A DNA stretch of 64,000 bases, from assembly GCA_036346375.1 (NCBI GenBank), contig CM070514.1, positions 11,870,463-11,934,462 of the forward strand, in the 5' to 3' direction. How positions within the stretch are numbered: position 1 is the stretch's first letter; the number at the start of each line of letters is the position of its first letter. The notes under the pieces are model-generated. The model did no database searches, was not told the origin of the DNA, and saw nothing but the letters and a program-made list of their open reading frames with translations. The translations under genes and the position numbers were made by a program. The DNA comes from Guadua angustifolia (Eukaryota; Streptophyta; Magnoliopsida; Poales; Poaceae). Below are positions 1-11,503 of this stretch, piece by piece.

Positions 1-142
1 GCTCGCCCAGCGCAGCCCTCGGTGATCTGGTCTCGAGTCGATCTGGATTCGAAGAACCTTCTCGCTCTCGCCTCTCCATGCGCGCTATGGGCGGGCGGCG
101 GCGGAGCTCTGAAGGTCAGATAGGTGTCCTTTGGCCCATTTA
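1..142. other. Unassigned GC-rich sequence left of the MITE
   Basis: I see no convincing coding frame, repeat or RNA gene here. The stretch is GC-rich and ends at the TTA target site of the MITE that follows. Confidence 0.3.
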
Positions 143-377
143 AGCCCCGTTTGGCAACTTGGAACCGGACTGTTTCTCCTAGAATCTGAAATAAATCTAA
201 CCAAACGGAATAGGACTCGGAACGTTTCAAAGCGAATCGTTTCTGATTTTTACACACCGTGGTCGAATCGGCTAGCAACCCGTTCCTCCGGATTCTGATT
301 CTACCTGAAACGTTTCTACCAAGAATCCGGAACCGTTTCCGTTTCTACTAGAATCTGGAACCGTACCAAACGGAGCC
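143..377. mobile_element. Tourist-like (PIF/Harbinger) MITE
   Basis: A 235-bp element with 12-bp terminal inverted repeats: AGCCCCGTTTGG at 143-154 and, read from the other end, GGCTCCGTTTGG (366-377), which match at 10 of 12 positions. It is flanked by direct TTA copies at 140-142 and 378-380, the target duplication typical of PIF/Harbinger elements. It has no coding capacity. The interior repeats short variants of CTAGAATCTGAA. It lies about 200 bp upstream of the first recognisable FAR exon, so it may have helped disrupt that gene. Confidence 0.6.
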
Positions 378-380
378 TTA

Positions 381-582
381 GTACTGGTTGTCTGGCCCAC
401 CAGCCCATGTCTGAATCTCTGCTCTTTTTGCTTGCGCACGGCCGCATGGCGTTGGGGACTCGGGGGATACCGGTGGCCGGTGGGAGACTGGGATACGGGA
501 GGGGTGGGGGTTCGCATTGGCGGTCGGCCGGAGGTGGGGCTGGCGCCCCAACCCGCCCCAACGATAGATTCGCCACTGAATA
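381..582. other. GC-rich sequence replacing the expected upstream FAR exon or intron
   Basis: The FAR reading frame can be followed left only to about 580, where a TGA (577-579) closes it and no AG acceptor fits. This stretch shows no FAR homology I can recognise. It may be intron, or a second inserted or rearranged segment. Confidence 0.3.
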
Positions 583-2224
583 CTAGAGAAACCATTCCGG
601 ATGGGTGAAACACTAAGGGAAGGCACGTACTTGGACATCGACTCCGAGCTAAATCTGATCAAAGAGACGAGCAGAGCACTGAAGGCTAACTGTTCTTGAG
701 AAAACGCGGAGAAGAGAACCATGAAGGAGCTTGGCCTTACGAGGTCAGACAACTCATCAGAGGGGGCGGAAGGCAGCAGGATACATATACATGTGTCTTA
801 CTCCTGCACCTTTCTGCCACTAGTAACACTACAAACCTGACACATTTGTTACATATTTTTTTTGTGCATGCACAAATGAATGAAGGTATAGGCAGTTTGG
901 GTGGCCAAACACCTATGTTTTCACAAAGGCAATGGGGGAGATGCTGCTGGGGCACATGCGAGGAGATCTTCCGGTGGTCATAGTCCGGCCGAGCATCATA
1001 ACCAGCATCCTGATGGAACCATTGCCTGGATGGATGGAAGGAATCAGGTGAGCAAAATCAAACATCCATTTCTTGTTTATTTAGGACAGTGTACGACATA
1101 CAGAACCCCTGATAACTGAACAATTTCGTCTTTCGCAGGACAATCGACACGGTGATCATCGGTTACGCCAAGCAGGCCATGTCATTCTTCTTAGCAGACC
1201 TCGATTTAATAATCGACGTGGTGAGTTTACAAATTCACTGGCAACTTTTATTTTTAAAAAAAAAAGAGAGAGAAAGGGGAAAAACTTGATCAAACTAAAC
1301 AACCGTGGCAATGTGGCATGGTGTGCTTTCGACAGATTCCCGGGGACATGGTGGTGAACGCTATGATGGTGGCCATGGCAGCGCACTCGGAGGAGAGAGC
1401 GCAGACCATTTACCACGTGACTTCATCACTGAGCAACCCAGCGTCCTACGGGATCCTCGCGGAGTCGTTCCAACGATACTTCTTCCACAACCCACCGCGC
1501 ACGGGGAAGAACGGAAAGCCCGTCCGGCTGAGCAAGATGCGCTTTTTCAGCACCGTCGCCCGGTTACGCTGGTACATGGCCATCAAGTACAAGCTTCCCC
1601 TCGAGGTTAGTTTGTGCTCAATCTTCAATTGTAGCGAACCATTTCAACATGGAAATACTACCTCCGTTCTTTGTTAGCTGAGGTTCTACATGTAATTTTA
1701 TTAGTATATAATATAATAAGATAAGGTTATAAAAAGTAATAGTCAAAGTCATGTTTCGAAAACCATAAAAAATAAAATAAACATAGCTTAAAAAAGAACA
1801 GAACGGTAGTTAATATTGATATTGGAAAATGAGAATAATCTAGATCTGTGCTTCTCCGGCGATTGGATAGATCCTTCGCCTGGTGAACATTGCGCTCTGC
1901 GGTGTCTTCTCGCGGCACTACATTCCGCTCAGCAGAAAGTTCTACGCTCCATACGCCTTATTCAAAGGGTGGTAAGCAACTTATCGAGCGCATCAAAATG
2001 TAAAATATTTTTGCATTTTGAATGGCGTTAACGTTCTTTTGACTTGGTTTCTTCGATCTTGAAGCTTCGACGACAGGAACACGGAGAGGCTAAGGATGAC
2101 GATGAAGAAGGAGCACAATGATGATGGAGAACATCGCTTTGATTTCAACCCCAGGTCGATCGACTGGGACGACTATTTCTACAGGGTTCACATCCCCGGT
2201 GTGCTCAAGTATCTGTGTGATTGA
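583..2224 (+). pseudogene. Fatty acyl-CoA reductase (FAR), 3' part, with premature stop
   Basis: FARs reduce long-chain fatty acyl-CoA to fatty alcohol with NADPH, feeding cuticular wax, suberin or pollen-wall lipid synthesis. Six exons can be placed: about 583-743, 892-1047, 1139-1220, 1336-1605, 1871-1971 and 2065-2224. All junctions are GT-AG with matching phase. Exon 2 holds the catalytic YxxxK (YVFTK, Tyr codon 914-916) inside FGWPNTYVFTKAMGE; exon 3 reads TIDTVIIGYAK; exon 4 starts IPGDMVVNA; exons 5-6 form the C-terminal FAR domain (YAPYALFKG, then FDDRNTERLRM), ending at TGA 2222-2224. In exon 1 the frame LDIDSELNLIKET runs into TGA at 697-699 before ENAEKRTMKELGL, where the family normally has a sense codon. 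The N-terminal Rossmann region is absent upstream. I read it as a 5'-truncated pseudogene, although the downstream exons are well preserved. Confidence 0.8.
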
Positions 2225-2580
2225 GTCAAATTAATCAGAACGAGAAAATGCATATATACACTTTTAATTGTTACTCGTGTTAGTTATTATTATGAGAAAT
2301 TTTATGGTAAATTGTACTGATAGTATATAATAGGTAGTAGAAATCAGATCTAACCGTTGATTTATTAAGGGTATTTCTACTACTGTATTATCAGAGAAAG
2401 TATAAATAAATTCTAGCTAATCTGATCTATTGAATCAAAAATAATAAACGGTTCATATTGAATTCATCATATACGTGTGGTGTTGCCAGTAATCCACAGG
2501 TTAGTGGTTGGGCTGTTGTTTCTATCAAATATTGTGTAAGTCTGTGAATCCGTGATTATTGTCAAGACAAAAGAAGAGTT
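2225..2580. other. FAR 3' flank with a short foldback
   Basis: AT-rich 3' flank. Around 2319-2394 the sequence GGTAGTAGAAAT and, about 30 bp later, its inverse ATTTCTACTACT form a small imperfect hairpin that could be a MITE remnant. Nothing coding is visible. Confidence 0.3.
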
Positions 2581-2753
2581 TTATTAAGGAGAATTTAAGG
2601 ATTTGCCACCTCAAATATCCTCACTTGAGCATTTATCACTCTATGTCTTATTGACACGCAGTTTTAAGACCTACTTATCAGCGATACATTGAATGGTAAA
2701 TCCTTAAATACACATCTCTAAAGTGACAAATCCTCAGTAACTCCTTTATTAAT
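2581..2753. mobile_element. Small foldback/MITE-like element
   Basis: The two ends form imperfect inverted repeats of about 30 bp. The left end begins TTATTAAGGAG and contains GGATTTGCCAC. The right end, read in reverse, begins ATTAATAAAGGAG and contains GGATTTGTCAC. The element is about 170 bp with no ORF. The superfamily is not determined. Confidence 0.4.
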
Positions 2754-3353
2754 ACATAGCACCTTACTAGATAGTTGGGCTGGATATTACTAGCGTGCAG
2801 TAACTGTTTGAGATCCATATTGATCCCTTCCTACATGGATAGGTCGTCTTGCCAAACTCCTTCCCTGCTAAAAGATTTCCATTTCAAACCATGTTGTTCT
2901 TTCGCCTCTACTATCTAGTGGCTAGACCTCAGCTTAGAACAAAGGGAACTCTGCTTCTAACCATCAATAAGATACTCCAGCAAACGGGGGTGCCAATGTT
3001 GTCCCAAGACCAAATCATGGTAGTTAGCTGCTTTAAAGAGGCAATTGTAAGGTTGATTGTACCCATGTGCAAACTTTTGAGAAATCAGTGTTGTCGCTTA
3101 ATCCAAACAACAAATTATGAGAGAAAACCAAAAACAATTTGAGAAGACTTACTAATGCATTATTGGTATGTTTATGACACAAGATTTTTTACCATCCTTA
3201 TAAGGTATAGCACCTCCTGACTCAATATGGCCAAATAGTGAATAGCCCACCAATTGAATCTCCAAGACGAAGACTCCAACTGAACCGATGAACCCTAAGT
3301 CTAACTTACTAACTCTCCTGAGACCCGGCTAGTCCTAGACCCTAGTTCACACG
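2754..3353. other. Unassigned intergenic sequence
   Basis: AT-rich sequence with no recognisable domain. The longest ORF (2849-3142, plus) has no family motifs and I do not consider it a gene. Confidence 0.3.
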
Positions 3354-4072
3354 TGTACACCTTGACCCAAATTCGCTCAATGTCTAACCCACCCATGGAG
3401 CGGATCCGCGCATGCATAGTACCACATTTATACTTTTGTCCTTACTTTATATAAAAGAGTTAACCCAGAGATGCTATATTTAGATCTAACAAATATTATA
3501 TACTACTACAACTCACTTTAAGTAAGCAATGTGGGATTAATCCCACCACTGCTCCACATGGACCTTCACATTAATGGGCTAGGTTATTATACTCACTACC
3601 CTTAAGGGTTGACGCCCTCAGCAGCACACCAGATACAAGGTAGATACCCAGAACCACCCTTCAATATATGTCCGTGCATCCAGTTCAGCGCATATGCCAT
3701 GCCGTGTGGCCACTTCGGACCCACATGTACCATACGCCATATTCCCACACCTCTGTCCTACACGTGTCTGTGCAGTGAAGGTTGATGCTCTGATATCATA
3801 TGTAACACCTTAGCCCAAATTCACTCTATGTTCAGCCCACCCATGGATCGGACCCGTGCATACATAACACCCTGCATACACTTTTGTCCTTGCTTGGTGT
3901 AAAAGGGTTAATTCGGACATCCTTGCTTGGTGTAAATGGGTTAACTTGAATGTGTTATGTTTGGACCCAACAGGTATTATACACTACTACAACTCATTTT
4001 AGGCAAATAATATGGGACTAATCTCAACACTACTCCACATGAGCATTCACATTAACGGACTAGGGTGTTACA
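3354..4072 (-). mobile_element. TRIM-like short LTR retrotransposon, degraded
   Basis: Two diverged direct repeats, 3354-3591 and 3801-4072, flank only about 209 bp. Both start TGTA(A)CACC. The right copy ends GGTGTTACA, so its ends are inverted copies of each other, as in LTRs. Just left of the right repeat, GATGCTCTGATATCA reads on the minus strand as a primer-binding site for initiator Met tRNA with one mismatch to TGGTATCAGAGC. There is no room for gag or pol. Inside the right repeat a segment of about 32 bp (CCTTGCTTGGTGTAAA) is duplicated in tandem. No matching target duplication was found. Confidence 0.45.
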
Positions 4073-4682
4073 CTCATCCCCTGCACGAAGCTCCTGAACA
4101 TCGCTCTATAGCTCTTGCAATAGAGCCACAGACGTGTCCTCCACAACCGACCCAAACTATCCAGGAGGACTGACCTCCTTAGATGGCTCCTAGGGTGATG
4201 ATGCATTGAGCGAACCACTCTCCTCTGCAACACCTAATGATCTTCTATGGTGGTTCTACTTGGCCATGCCCACAACCAAGTCCACAACCTCCACCACGAC
4301 CACAGCCTCCACATGCACGGCAACCATGACATCTACCCCTTGGCATAGCTATTTCACATAAACACATTCATTCAGCCAGCTCATTCATCATCATAACATC
4401 GTGCATCACCATAATCAACATTATTTATCATTAACTCAAATATAGCATTTAAGCACAATGCAATAATTATCCATAATCTTTGTACTATGTACCAGAGTGT
4501 CCCAAGTTTTAACTTAATTAACCAATGTATGTCAGGTTTTTGGGTTATTATCATATGGCAAAATTTTAAAGAATTTATACCTAAGCCATATGTTTAATTT
4601 CCCTAAGTCAAAATTTTTGTTCACTCTAGAGTAATTTACTAATTTCATACACCACAGATATAACTCTTGCTTTGATACCAAT
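4073..4682 (-). other. Internal remnant of a minus-strand LTR element
   Basis: On the minus strand a Gly/Cys/Arg-rich stretch around 4260-4330 (GCGRGGGCGLGCGHGQ) looks like a decayed basic gag tail. A primer-binding-site-like TGGTATCAAAGC (minus) lies at 4669-4680, two bases from TGTAACACCC. No intact ORF is present. Confidence 0.35.
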
Positions 4683-5993
4683 TGTAACACCCTATCACGA
4701 TCCGTGCTCAAGATATTGTTAACATTAACATATTTCATCATTTTTATCATGACTTTAGCTACAATTTCAGTAGGCATCTTAGACAATTAACAAAACAATA
4801 ATAAGCCTTGAAACCATGTGCTCAAGCACGCCCAAGTTTTTGCACTTGGGTACGCCTGAATCACAAGCATCCGGGGGCAATTGTTAACTTTTTGGCATCG
4901 ACAATGAATAAGGATGAATAACCAACAACTAAACTTCTTATTTAAACATTAAATTGAGCATGCCCACATGACTAAAAATGATATGAAAGTTCAACACTAA
5001 ACTAATTTACATTTCATTATTCCAAGATTGATTATTGATACTAAATAATTATGGGTCACGGTTTGTCAAGTGAATTGTTGGCACTACTCTCATTCCATGC
5101 ATGCTGCCTTCAATGATCACCTAAAATATTAAATAAGTAGGGGTGAGTGCACCACTCTGCAAGTAAATAATAAAAGTAAGCAATAACAATTTCATCAGCA
5201 TTAGCTTAATCATATCATTCTTCAAATTGCAGAAGGTAACTTTATCTTTCTTTAAAAGAAAGATGCACATCACTTTCTATTTAGTTTATACTAGTATAGC
5301 AAAGTGTCCACCCATCGATGAACCACTCATGACCTGTTCTTTTTCAAATGGGGTCCGTCCCTGTTCTTTTTCATACAGGGTCCAACCTCCACTTCCATAG
5401 GCTATAGATGGCAAACAAACCATTTATCACTTTCTCATGATACATATGATGCCACATTTACCCTTTTAATTTATTACCATCGTTCTCATGTTGTGCCATT
5501 AAGTTTTCGTAGATAAATCAAAAATATGAAATTACTCATAAATTAAATCAACCATAATAATTCGATAATAGTTTCACCAACTGTATACCATTCTACCATA
5601 TGCATGCCTTTTTATCACGTGAAACGGAGTGATGCACAAATGAAGCCAAACCTGAAGTTACACCTCCTACAATGTGTAAACCATCTCAAAAACATGACAT
5701 AATAGTACATACATCAAACGTAACAACATCGTTCTTATGCACATCCCCGGACTTCACTTTCTCCCTTACCTAACAGTTCAACATTTGTTGTCCCAGCGAT
5801 CATATGGTCATAACACCGAGCTCCATATGTTTTCTAAAATCTATATAATATTACCTATAATTTTCTAGTTATCCATATTTTTCAATTAATTCATTTAACC
5901 CCACATTTTCAGCCCTAAAGACTAATCTATTGTTTTACAAGACAACAGACTTCACAATTTCATAACTATTTTTAGAACCTCTTGAGGACATGC
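4683..5993 (-). other. Probable LTR and flanking remnants of an older element
   Basis: The stretch starts TGTAACACCC right after the PBS-like site, so it is probably a 5' LTR of a minus-strand element. I could not find its partner or its right end. A local duplication of CCTGTTCTTTTTCA occurs around 5335-5375. No coding sequence is visible. Confidence 0.3.
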
Positions 5994-5998
5994 CTTGT

Positions 5999-7655
5999 TG
6001 AAGGATCGAGATGGCGAACAGAGGGGGGGTGAATGGTCGCAAATAAATTTTCCCCCAAAATACTCCAACTAAAACCGAGAAAAGATCGCACAAGGAAATC
6101 GTGAAAAACCATAAAAACCGAACGACTAGACAACTATGTGCATCCCTAGCTTACATGGATATTATCCATAAAATATGTGAGGATTTTTCAATCACAATCC
6201 TGGTTGTCAAGTGTCCAAAAGAAAGAGGAATCAATTCAAATACTTCTTTTCTAAAAGAGATCAAGCCAAAACACAAAAGTCTCTTTTAGAAAAGCAAAAG
6301 CAGATATTTCCAGAATCTGTCTTTAATTTGAACAGGAGGTTGGTGGGTTTCGGCTGCTCACAAAATTATGAGAAATTTTCTCCCTATGATAAGATGAGTC
6401 GTAAAGCTCTCCACCAAAATTCAGATAAAAAAGCCAAGTAGAAAAATCATCATAAATCTATGAACACAGACAGTCAGAAACTTCGGGCAGAAAATTTGGG
6501 GCTCGGTTTTCACTTCATAGCACCCAAACGGTGAAACCAGTGGACTCCAAACTTTTTCTAAAGATGGGTATAGGAGTCCCGCACAATCTCCAATAAGAAT
6601 CACTCCAGAAGGATTTTTCTATATTTTTCTAAAAATCAAAGACTAACTGCTGCGTGAAGAACAAGTTCTGGACAGAACTGGAACTTGAAAGAAGAGATGA
6701 TCTCAACTCAATCAAAGAGTGCAAAAGAGATGTAAAACCATATGAACACATTCAAAACATCCAAGATCAGCATTTAGAAGGAGGGGAGGCAAATCCAAAT
6801 TGCATGAATATAGATTGCGGAAAGTAAATGCGTAATGTAAACGCTGAATTTAAATTAGTAAAGTAAAGACATAATTTAAATGCGAATTTAAATTCACAAT
6901 GATGCAAAGAAATTTCTTTGTATTTCTGGTGGGAAGGTTTACAAAGCCTCACTTCATGTGGGCAAAGCTCAAAGGAGCAACTCAAACCTTCAAGGAGGAG
7001 GCCACCCTCCACCCCTATTTATACAACTCTTGGGTCACCTACCACCCTTGGATGAGTCCCTCAACCCTAGGACACTCATCTAAGGGCTAGGATTAACCCA
7101 CTCACACAGCCATGCAAGGGCTAACCCAAAACCCACACACATACCGGGTTTTCTTGCACGGTTTTCAAAGCATACTACCTAGACCCGCTAACCTATCAAC
7201 TAGACCGCAATCCGACGGCCCTCATTGATCCACGCGGCATCTAGCTAGCATTATCTCCTTTCCTTATCTTCTTGGCTTGCCGGACTCCGCCTCCGGTCAT
7301 CTTCCGCGATCTCCCGACCGTCGGACCTCCGACGCCTCGCCTAGTCCGGTCATCCTCCGCCTCACCATGACCTAAGCACCGCCGCTCTGCAACCATCAAA
7401 GACAAGGAAAAACCTTTCACATAGCAATGCCCACAAATATTTTCAATGATTATCCCACAATCATTAATCAATCATAATTAAGCCCAATGGTCGGTGCTCA
7501 CGCCCTAGGCCGGTAGCACTAGGAAAAGCAACCAACACTCAAATTGCTTCAATTTGAAGATCCAATTCAAATCAAACTCAATTTCGAATCAAACCAAGCT
7601 CAACACTTGTCAATTATTCATCACACACAAGGATAGACCTCCACATGGTCTTTCA
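5999..7655 (-). repeat. Copia-1 3' LTR (left copy)
   Basis: A 1657-bp LTR starting TGAAGGATCGAG and ending GGTCTTTCA on the plus strand (TG...CA). It differs from the right copy by a handful of substitutions and small indels, several of them in the C/G-rich part around 7300-7400. Confidence 0.92.
7016..7023 (-). promoter_or_regulatory. TATA box in Copia-1 left LTR
   Basis: TATAAATA on the minus strand. In the 3' LTR it would drive outward transcription towards lower coordinates. Confidence 0.55.
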
Positions 7656-7667
7656 ATCTCCCCCTTG
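7656..7667 (-). other. Copia-1 polypurine tract
   Basis: On the minus strand AAGGGGGAGAT directly precedes the 3' LTR start TGAAAGACC. Two further tracts of the same kind lie upstream at about 7978-7988 and 8033-8041, a multiplicity typical of Sireviruses. Confidence 0.8.
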
Positions 7668-9539
7668 ATGAGTATATTGACAAACACATGAAAAGGCATA
7701 AGTTTGAGTTTGAAGGAGAAGAAGAAAGCAATTTGAATGCAAAGCGAAACTCAGTCCAGAGAGAAGGAAATAATATCATGACCAAGTTGGCTAGAAAGAT
7801 TTTTAGAGCAATATAAAAGAAAGAGCAAGTTTTCCACAAAAGCTCTAAAATATCCAATAAAACTCACAATGAACACTCGAATATGCTTATGATCATAAAA
7901 ATTTGCAATTGTCACAAAGATCATAAGAATCAAGGTGGATTAGAATTTTTCTTTTGAAGATGCCTTTTCTATATTTTCTCCCCCTTTTGGCAATATAGGC
8001 ATCAATAAGTCAAATTTTTTTTTTATCTTTTATCCCCCTTTGAATATGTATGCATGAGATGCAACCTAAGGAGCTTTGAAGATTATCCAACTGATCATAA
8101 TGACAAGATATGACACCAAGCTAATCAATTTAGAAAATGACTAAACTTGGATATCTCCAAGAACAAATTCATTTTGCTCACAAGCTTTGTTTACAAGATT
8201 TTATTTTAACAAGATTGGAACAAGTGCAAAACTTAGCAAAAGTTTCAAAGCTAGAAGCAAACACCACTCATAGGATCAAATGGAAAACCTAGAGTTCAAC
8301 CTACTCAACACTTTGGGAAATCTAGAAGTGCATACAAGGTCCTTCGAGCTCATTTTCCATATAATGCGACTTTTGCCTTAGTATTTGAAAAGACATAGCG
8401 GGGTGCAAATGTTTGACATAATTTGCATTCTTTACCCACATATGTTTTTTTTTGTTTATTTGCATTTTTCAAGAGTAATTGACTCATGCCATCTTCGACC
8501 ATCTCAAGAAGAACTCTTAAGAGAATGGTCTTGGTCATACACGATGCATTTCAAGTTCATCCCAAGTGCAATGGGAGGCAGTCTCGTGAATGCAAAGTGT
8601 TGAGATCAATTTTGCACAAAAGAGTCAATTTTTGTTTTCATTTTAGCACATATGAGCAATTGGAAGGACTCAAGTATGGATCAAGCTAGTTTCACCCAAG
8701 TTGCTATAGGGACTCTAGAGAACTCCAAAATTTCACAAATCATGGTAAATACCTCTAGAGACTAAACTTAGCAAGAAAAAGCAACATGTTTCATCAAGTT
8801 TTTCAGCTTAAAACTTTCAATTTTCAAATTTTAACAAGCTTAGCATGATGGATGAACTTGGACAATTCGAGCTAGTGATTTTCTTCAAAAGATGTAGCAA
8901 GGTGCATTACATGAAGATTGAGTCAATTGCATAATAGACAAAGCTCATAAAACAAAAGAAAATGCAGTCTATATGCAATGCATCCACAGTTCCCAAACTC
9001 CCCTCAACATGTGAATCAATTTTAAGCCCAAATTTGGTTCAAATTGAGTTATTAGCAGAATTAGGCAAATGAGAAACTCAAGAACTCAATCGAAGCCAAA
9101 ATACGAAATGAGGAGAGAAAGATTGAGAAAGCGCAAACCGGGTGACTATAGAGTATAGAAAAGATAGCAGAGAACACTAGGCTCAAACTCGCTCTCATCT
9201 TCCCCAATGATCGACAAAGGAAAACTAGCTCTCAAACTCAGCCCAGAGCAAACACAGACTCTGTCTACCAGGGGCCCAACACTGCTAGACCTACAAGGCT
9301 GTGAGTGAGCTCAACCGAGAAGAAGAAGAGAATAGCATCCTAAAGCATAAGATGAGAGGTCCATGCCGAGGCATGCCAAGTCTAGGTGAAGTGAACTCGT
9401 AACTCTAGAAAAGAAAACCCATAGCACCCGTAACAAGACAAAAGAAGGGAAAACTGGAAGAAAATATATACATATAATACATAAAGTACAAACCAGCTCC
9501 CCTCACAATAAGCCGTAAGGACACACGACACCAAGCTCA
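7668..9539 (-). other. Copia-1 3' untranslated region between pol and 3' LTR
   Basis: About 1.9 kb of AT-rich sequence without a convincing ORF. In Copia-2 the equivalent region holds an extra sense ORF; here I see none, so it was lost or never present. Confidence 0.5.
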
Positions 9540-9563
9540 CTCCTCGGGGCAACAAACCTAGAG

Positions 9564-10406
9564 CTATCCAAAGGCTTGGTAAAGATATCGCCAACCGGTG
9601 GTCACTCTCCACAAATCAAGCACTATGTCTCCTTTCTCCACATGGTCTCTAAGGAAGTGATATCTAATATCAATGTGCTTGGTCCGGGAGTGCTGCACTG
9701 GGTTCTTGGCAATGCAAATAGCAGAAGTGTTATCACAGAAAAGTGGAACACTCTCTATCTCTAACCCAAAGTCCCGCAAGGTCGATCTCATCCAGAGCAC
9801 TGCTACAAAGAATCGGCTGCAAAGAACATACTCGGCCTCAGCGGTGGACTGTGCGACTCCGGACTGCTTCTTAGACGACCAAGAAACAAGAGAAGTGCCA
9901 ATGAATTGGCAAGTGCCAGAAGTGCTCTTCCTATCTATCCTACAGCCGGCAAAGTCAGCATCGGAAAAGGCTCTAAGGGATAGACAAGAGGAAGAAGAGT
10001 ACCAGATACCATAATCATGGTAGCTCAAGGTACCTAAAGATGCGCTTCACCGCCTGGCGATGAGAGACACGAGGAGAAGCCTGAAAACGAGCGCACATAC
10101 ACACAGCAAAGTGTATGTCCGGCCGCGAGGCGGTAAGATACAAGAGGGAGCCAATCATGCTCCGGAACTCCTTTTGATCAGCAGGCTCACCATCCTCATC
10201 GGGCTCGAGGACAAGAAGGTGGCCATAGGAGTCATCACGGGCTTTCCATCGGACATATCAAACCGTCTCAGAAGGTCCCGAGTGTACTTACCTTGGTGCA
10301 GAAAGTACCCTCCGAGTCGCTTGATTTGGAAGCCAAGAAAGTAGCTCAACTCACCCATCATACTCATCTCAAATTCTGTGCTCATCACTTGAGAAAAATG
10401 AGACAC
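9564..10406 (-). pseudogene. Copia-1 RNase H and RT C-terminus
   Basis: The minus-strand frame at 10155-10406 reads MSMMGELSYFLGFQIKR, the RT connection region. The frame at 9564-10028 reads AFSDADFAGCRIDRKSTSG, SWSSKKQSGVAQSTAEAEY, CDNTSAICIAKNPVQHSRT and KHIDIRYHFLRDHV, the full set of Copia RNase H motifs (Asp, Glu, Asp). Frameshifts separate the two blocks and the RNase H C-terminus is altered. Role in an intact element: degradation of the RNA strand during reverse transcription. Confidence 0.85.
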
Positions 10407-11400
10407 AAGAGACCGAGATGAGCCACCAAGATAATATCGCCCACATAAACGGACGAGAAGGAAATGAGAATCTGGTGTCGATGAATAGAGTTTTGTCTAC
10501 TATACCCATTTTGAAACCATGATCGAGAAGATAGGACTTAAGCCTCTCATACCAAGCTCTAGGGGCTGCTTAAGTCCATACAAGGCTTTGGAAAGCTTGT
10601 AGACATGGTTCGGTATTTGGGGTTCTCAAATCTCGGAGGTTGCTTGACATACACCTCTTCCTCAATGAAGCCATTGAGAAATGCACTCTTGACATCCATT
10701 TGATAGAGCTTGAAGCCCCGGGATGCGAGAAAATGCAAGCAGGATTCTAATAGCCTCTAGTCTAGCTACTGAGGGCAAAGGTCTCCTCAAAGTCAAGACC
10801 CTCAACTTTGAGTGAAGCCTGTGCAACTAGCCTAGCCTTGTTGTAACGACAACCCCATCCTCACTCTGCTTGTTTTTGAACACCCACTTGGTCCCAATGA
10901 CATTATGACCAGATGGGGCTCTACAAGCCGCCAAACTTTGTTCCTCTCAAAGTTTTCCAGTTCCTCATGCATAGCATTAATCCATGATTCATCGGATAAT
11001 GCATGAGTAACATCCTTTGGCTCAAAAGAGGCAACAAAGGCAGAGTGAAGGCAGAAGAAGATAAGCCTGATTTTGAGCGTGTCACTCGCTCAAACAGATC
11101 ACCAATGATCTGCCGGTGGATGAGAACGTTGAATGTGGCGAGGAGGACCGAAGCGAGTGGCCTCTACCTCTTGAGGAGAAGAGGTAGGAACAGAGCCACT
11201 CACCAAGGAGAGTCTCAAGGCAAAGGCCGATCTTCCGAGGTGCGAAATGGAAACAGGAGGCACCTCGGTGAAGAGGAGATCTGGATCGTGGAACACCATC
11301 ATCTCCATCATCCTTATCCTCTACAAAGATGGTCTCGGAGGGATAAGAAGAGCTCGAAATATCAGGTCTAGCACTGGCTAGCCTCATCAAAGGTCACGCC
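10407..11400 (-). pseudogene. Copia-1 reverse transcriptase core, heavily frameshifted
   Basis: It lies between integrase and RNase H in the expected place. Fragments of the Copia RT can be read in alternating frames, but no frame stays open across the palm. The element cannot make an active RT from this copy. Confidence 0.6.
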
Positions 11401-11503
11401 ACGGTCTCTATGATCCTATTCGCATCACAACCTGCACTTATAGCTACGAGAGGAAGTCGAGTAACCCGTAAAGATACCATCGAAGAACGAGACTCAAACT
11501 TAT

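Noticed and set aside
2849..3142. 97-aa plus-strand ORF after the FAR gene
   Set aside because: No conserved motif, no splice or promoter context; probably chance.
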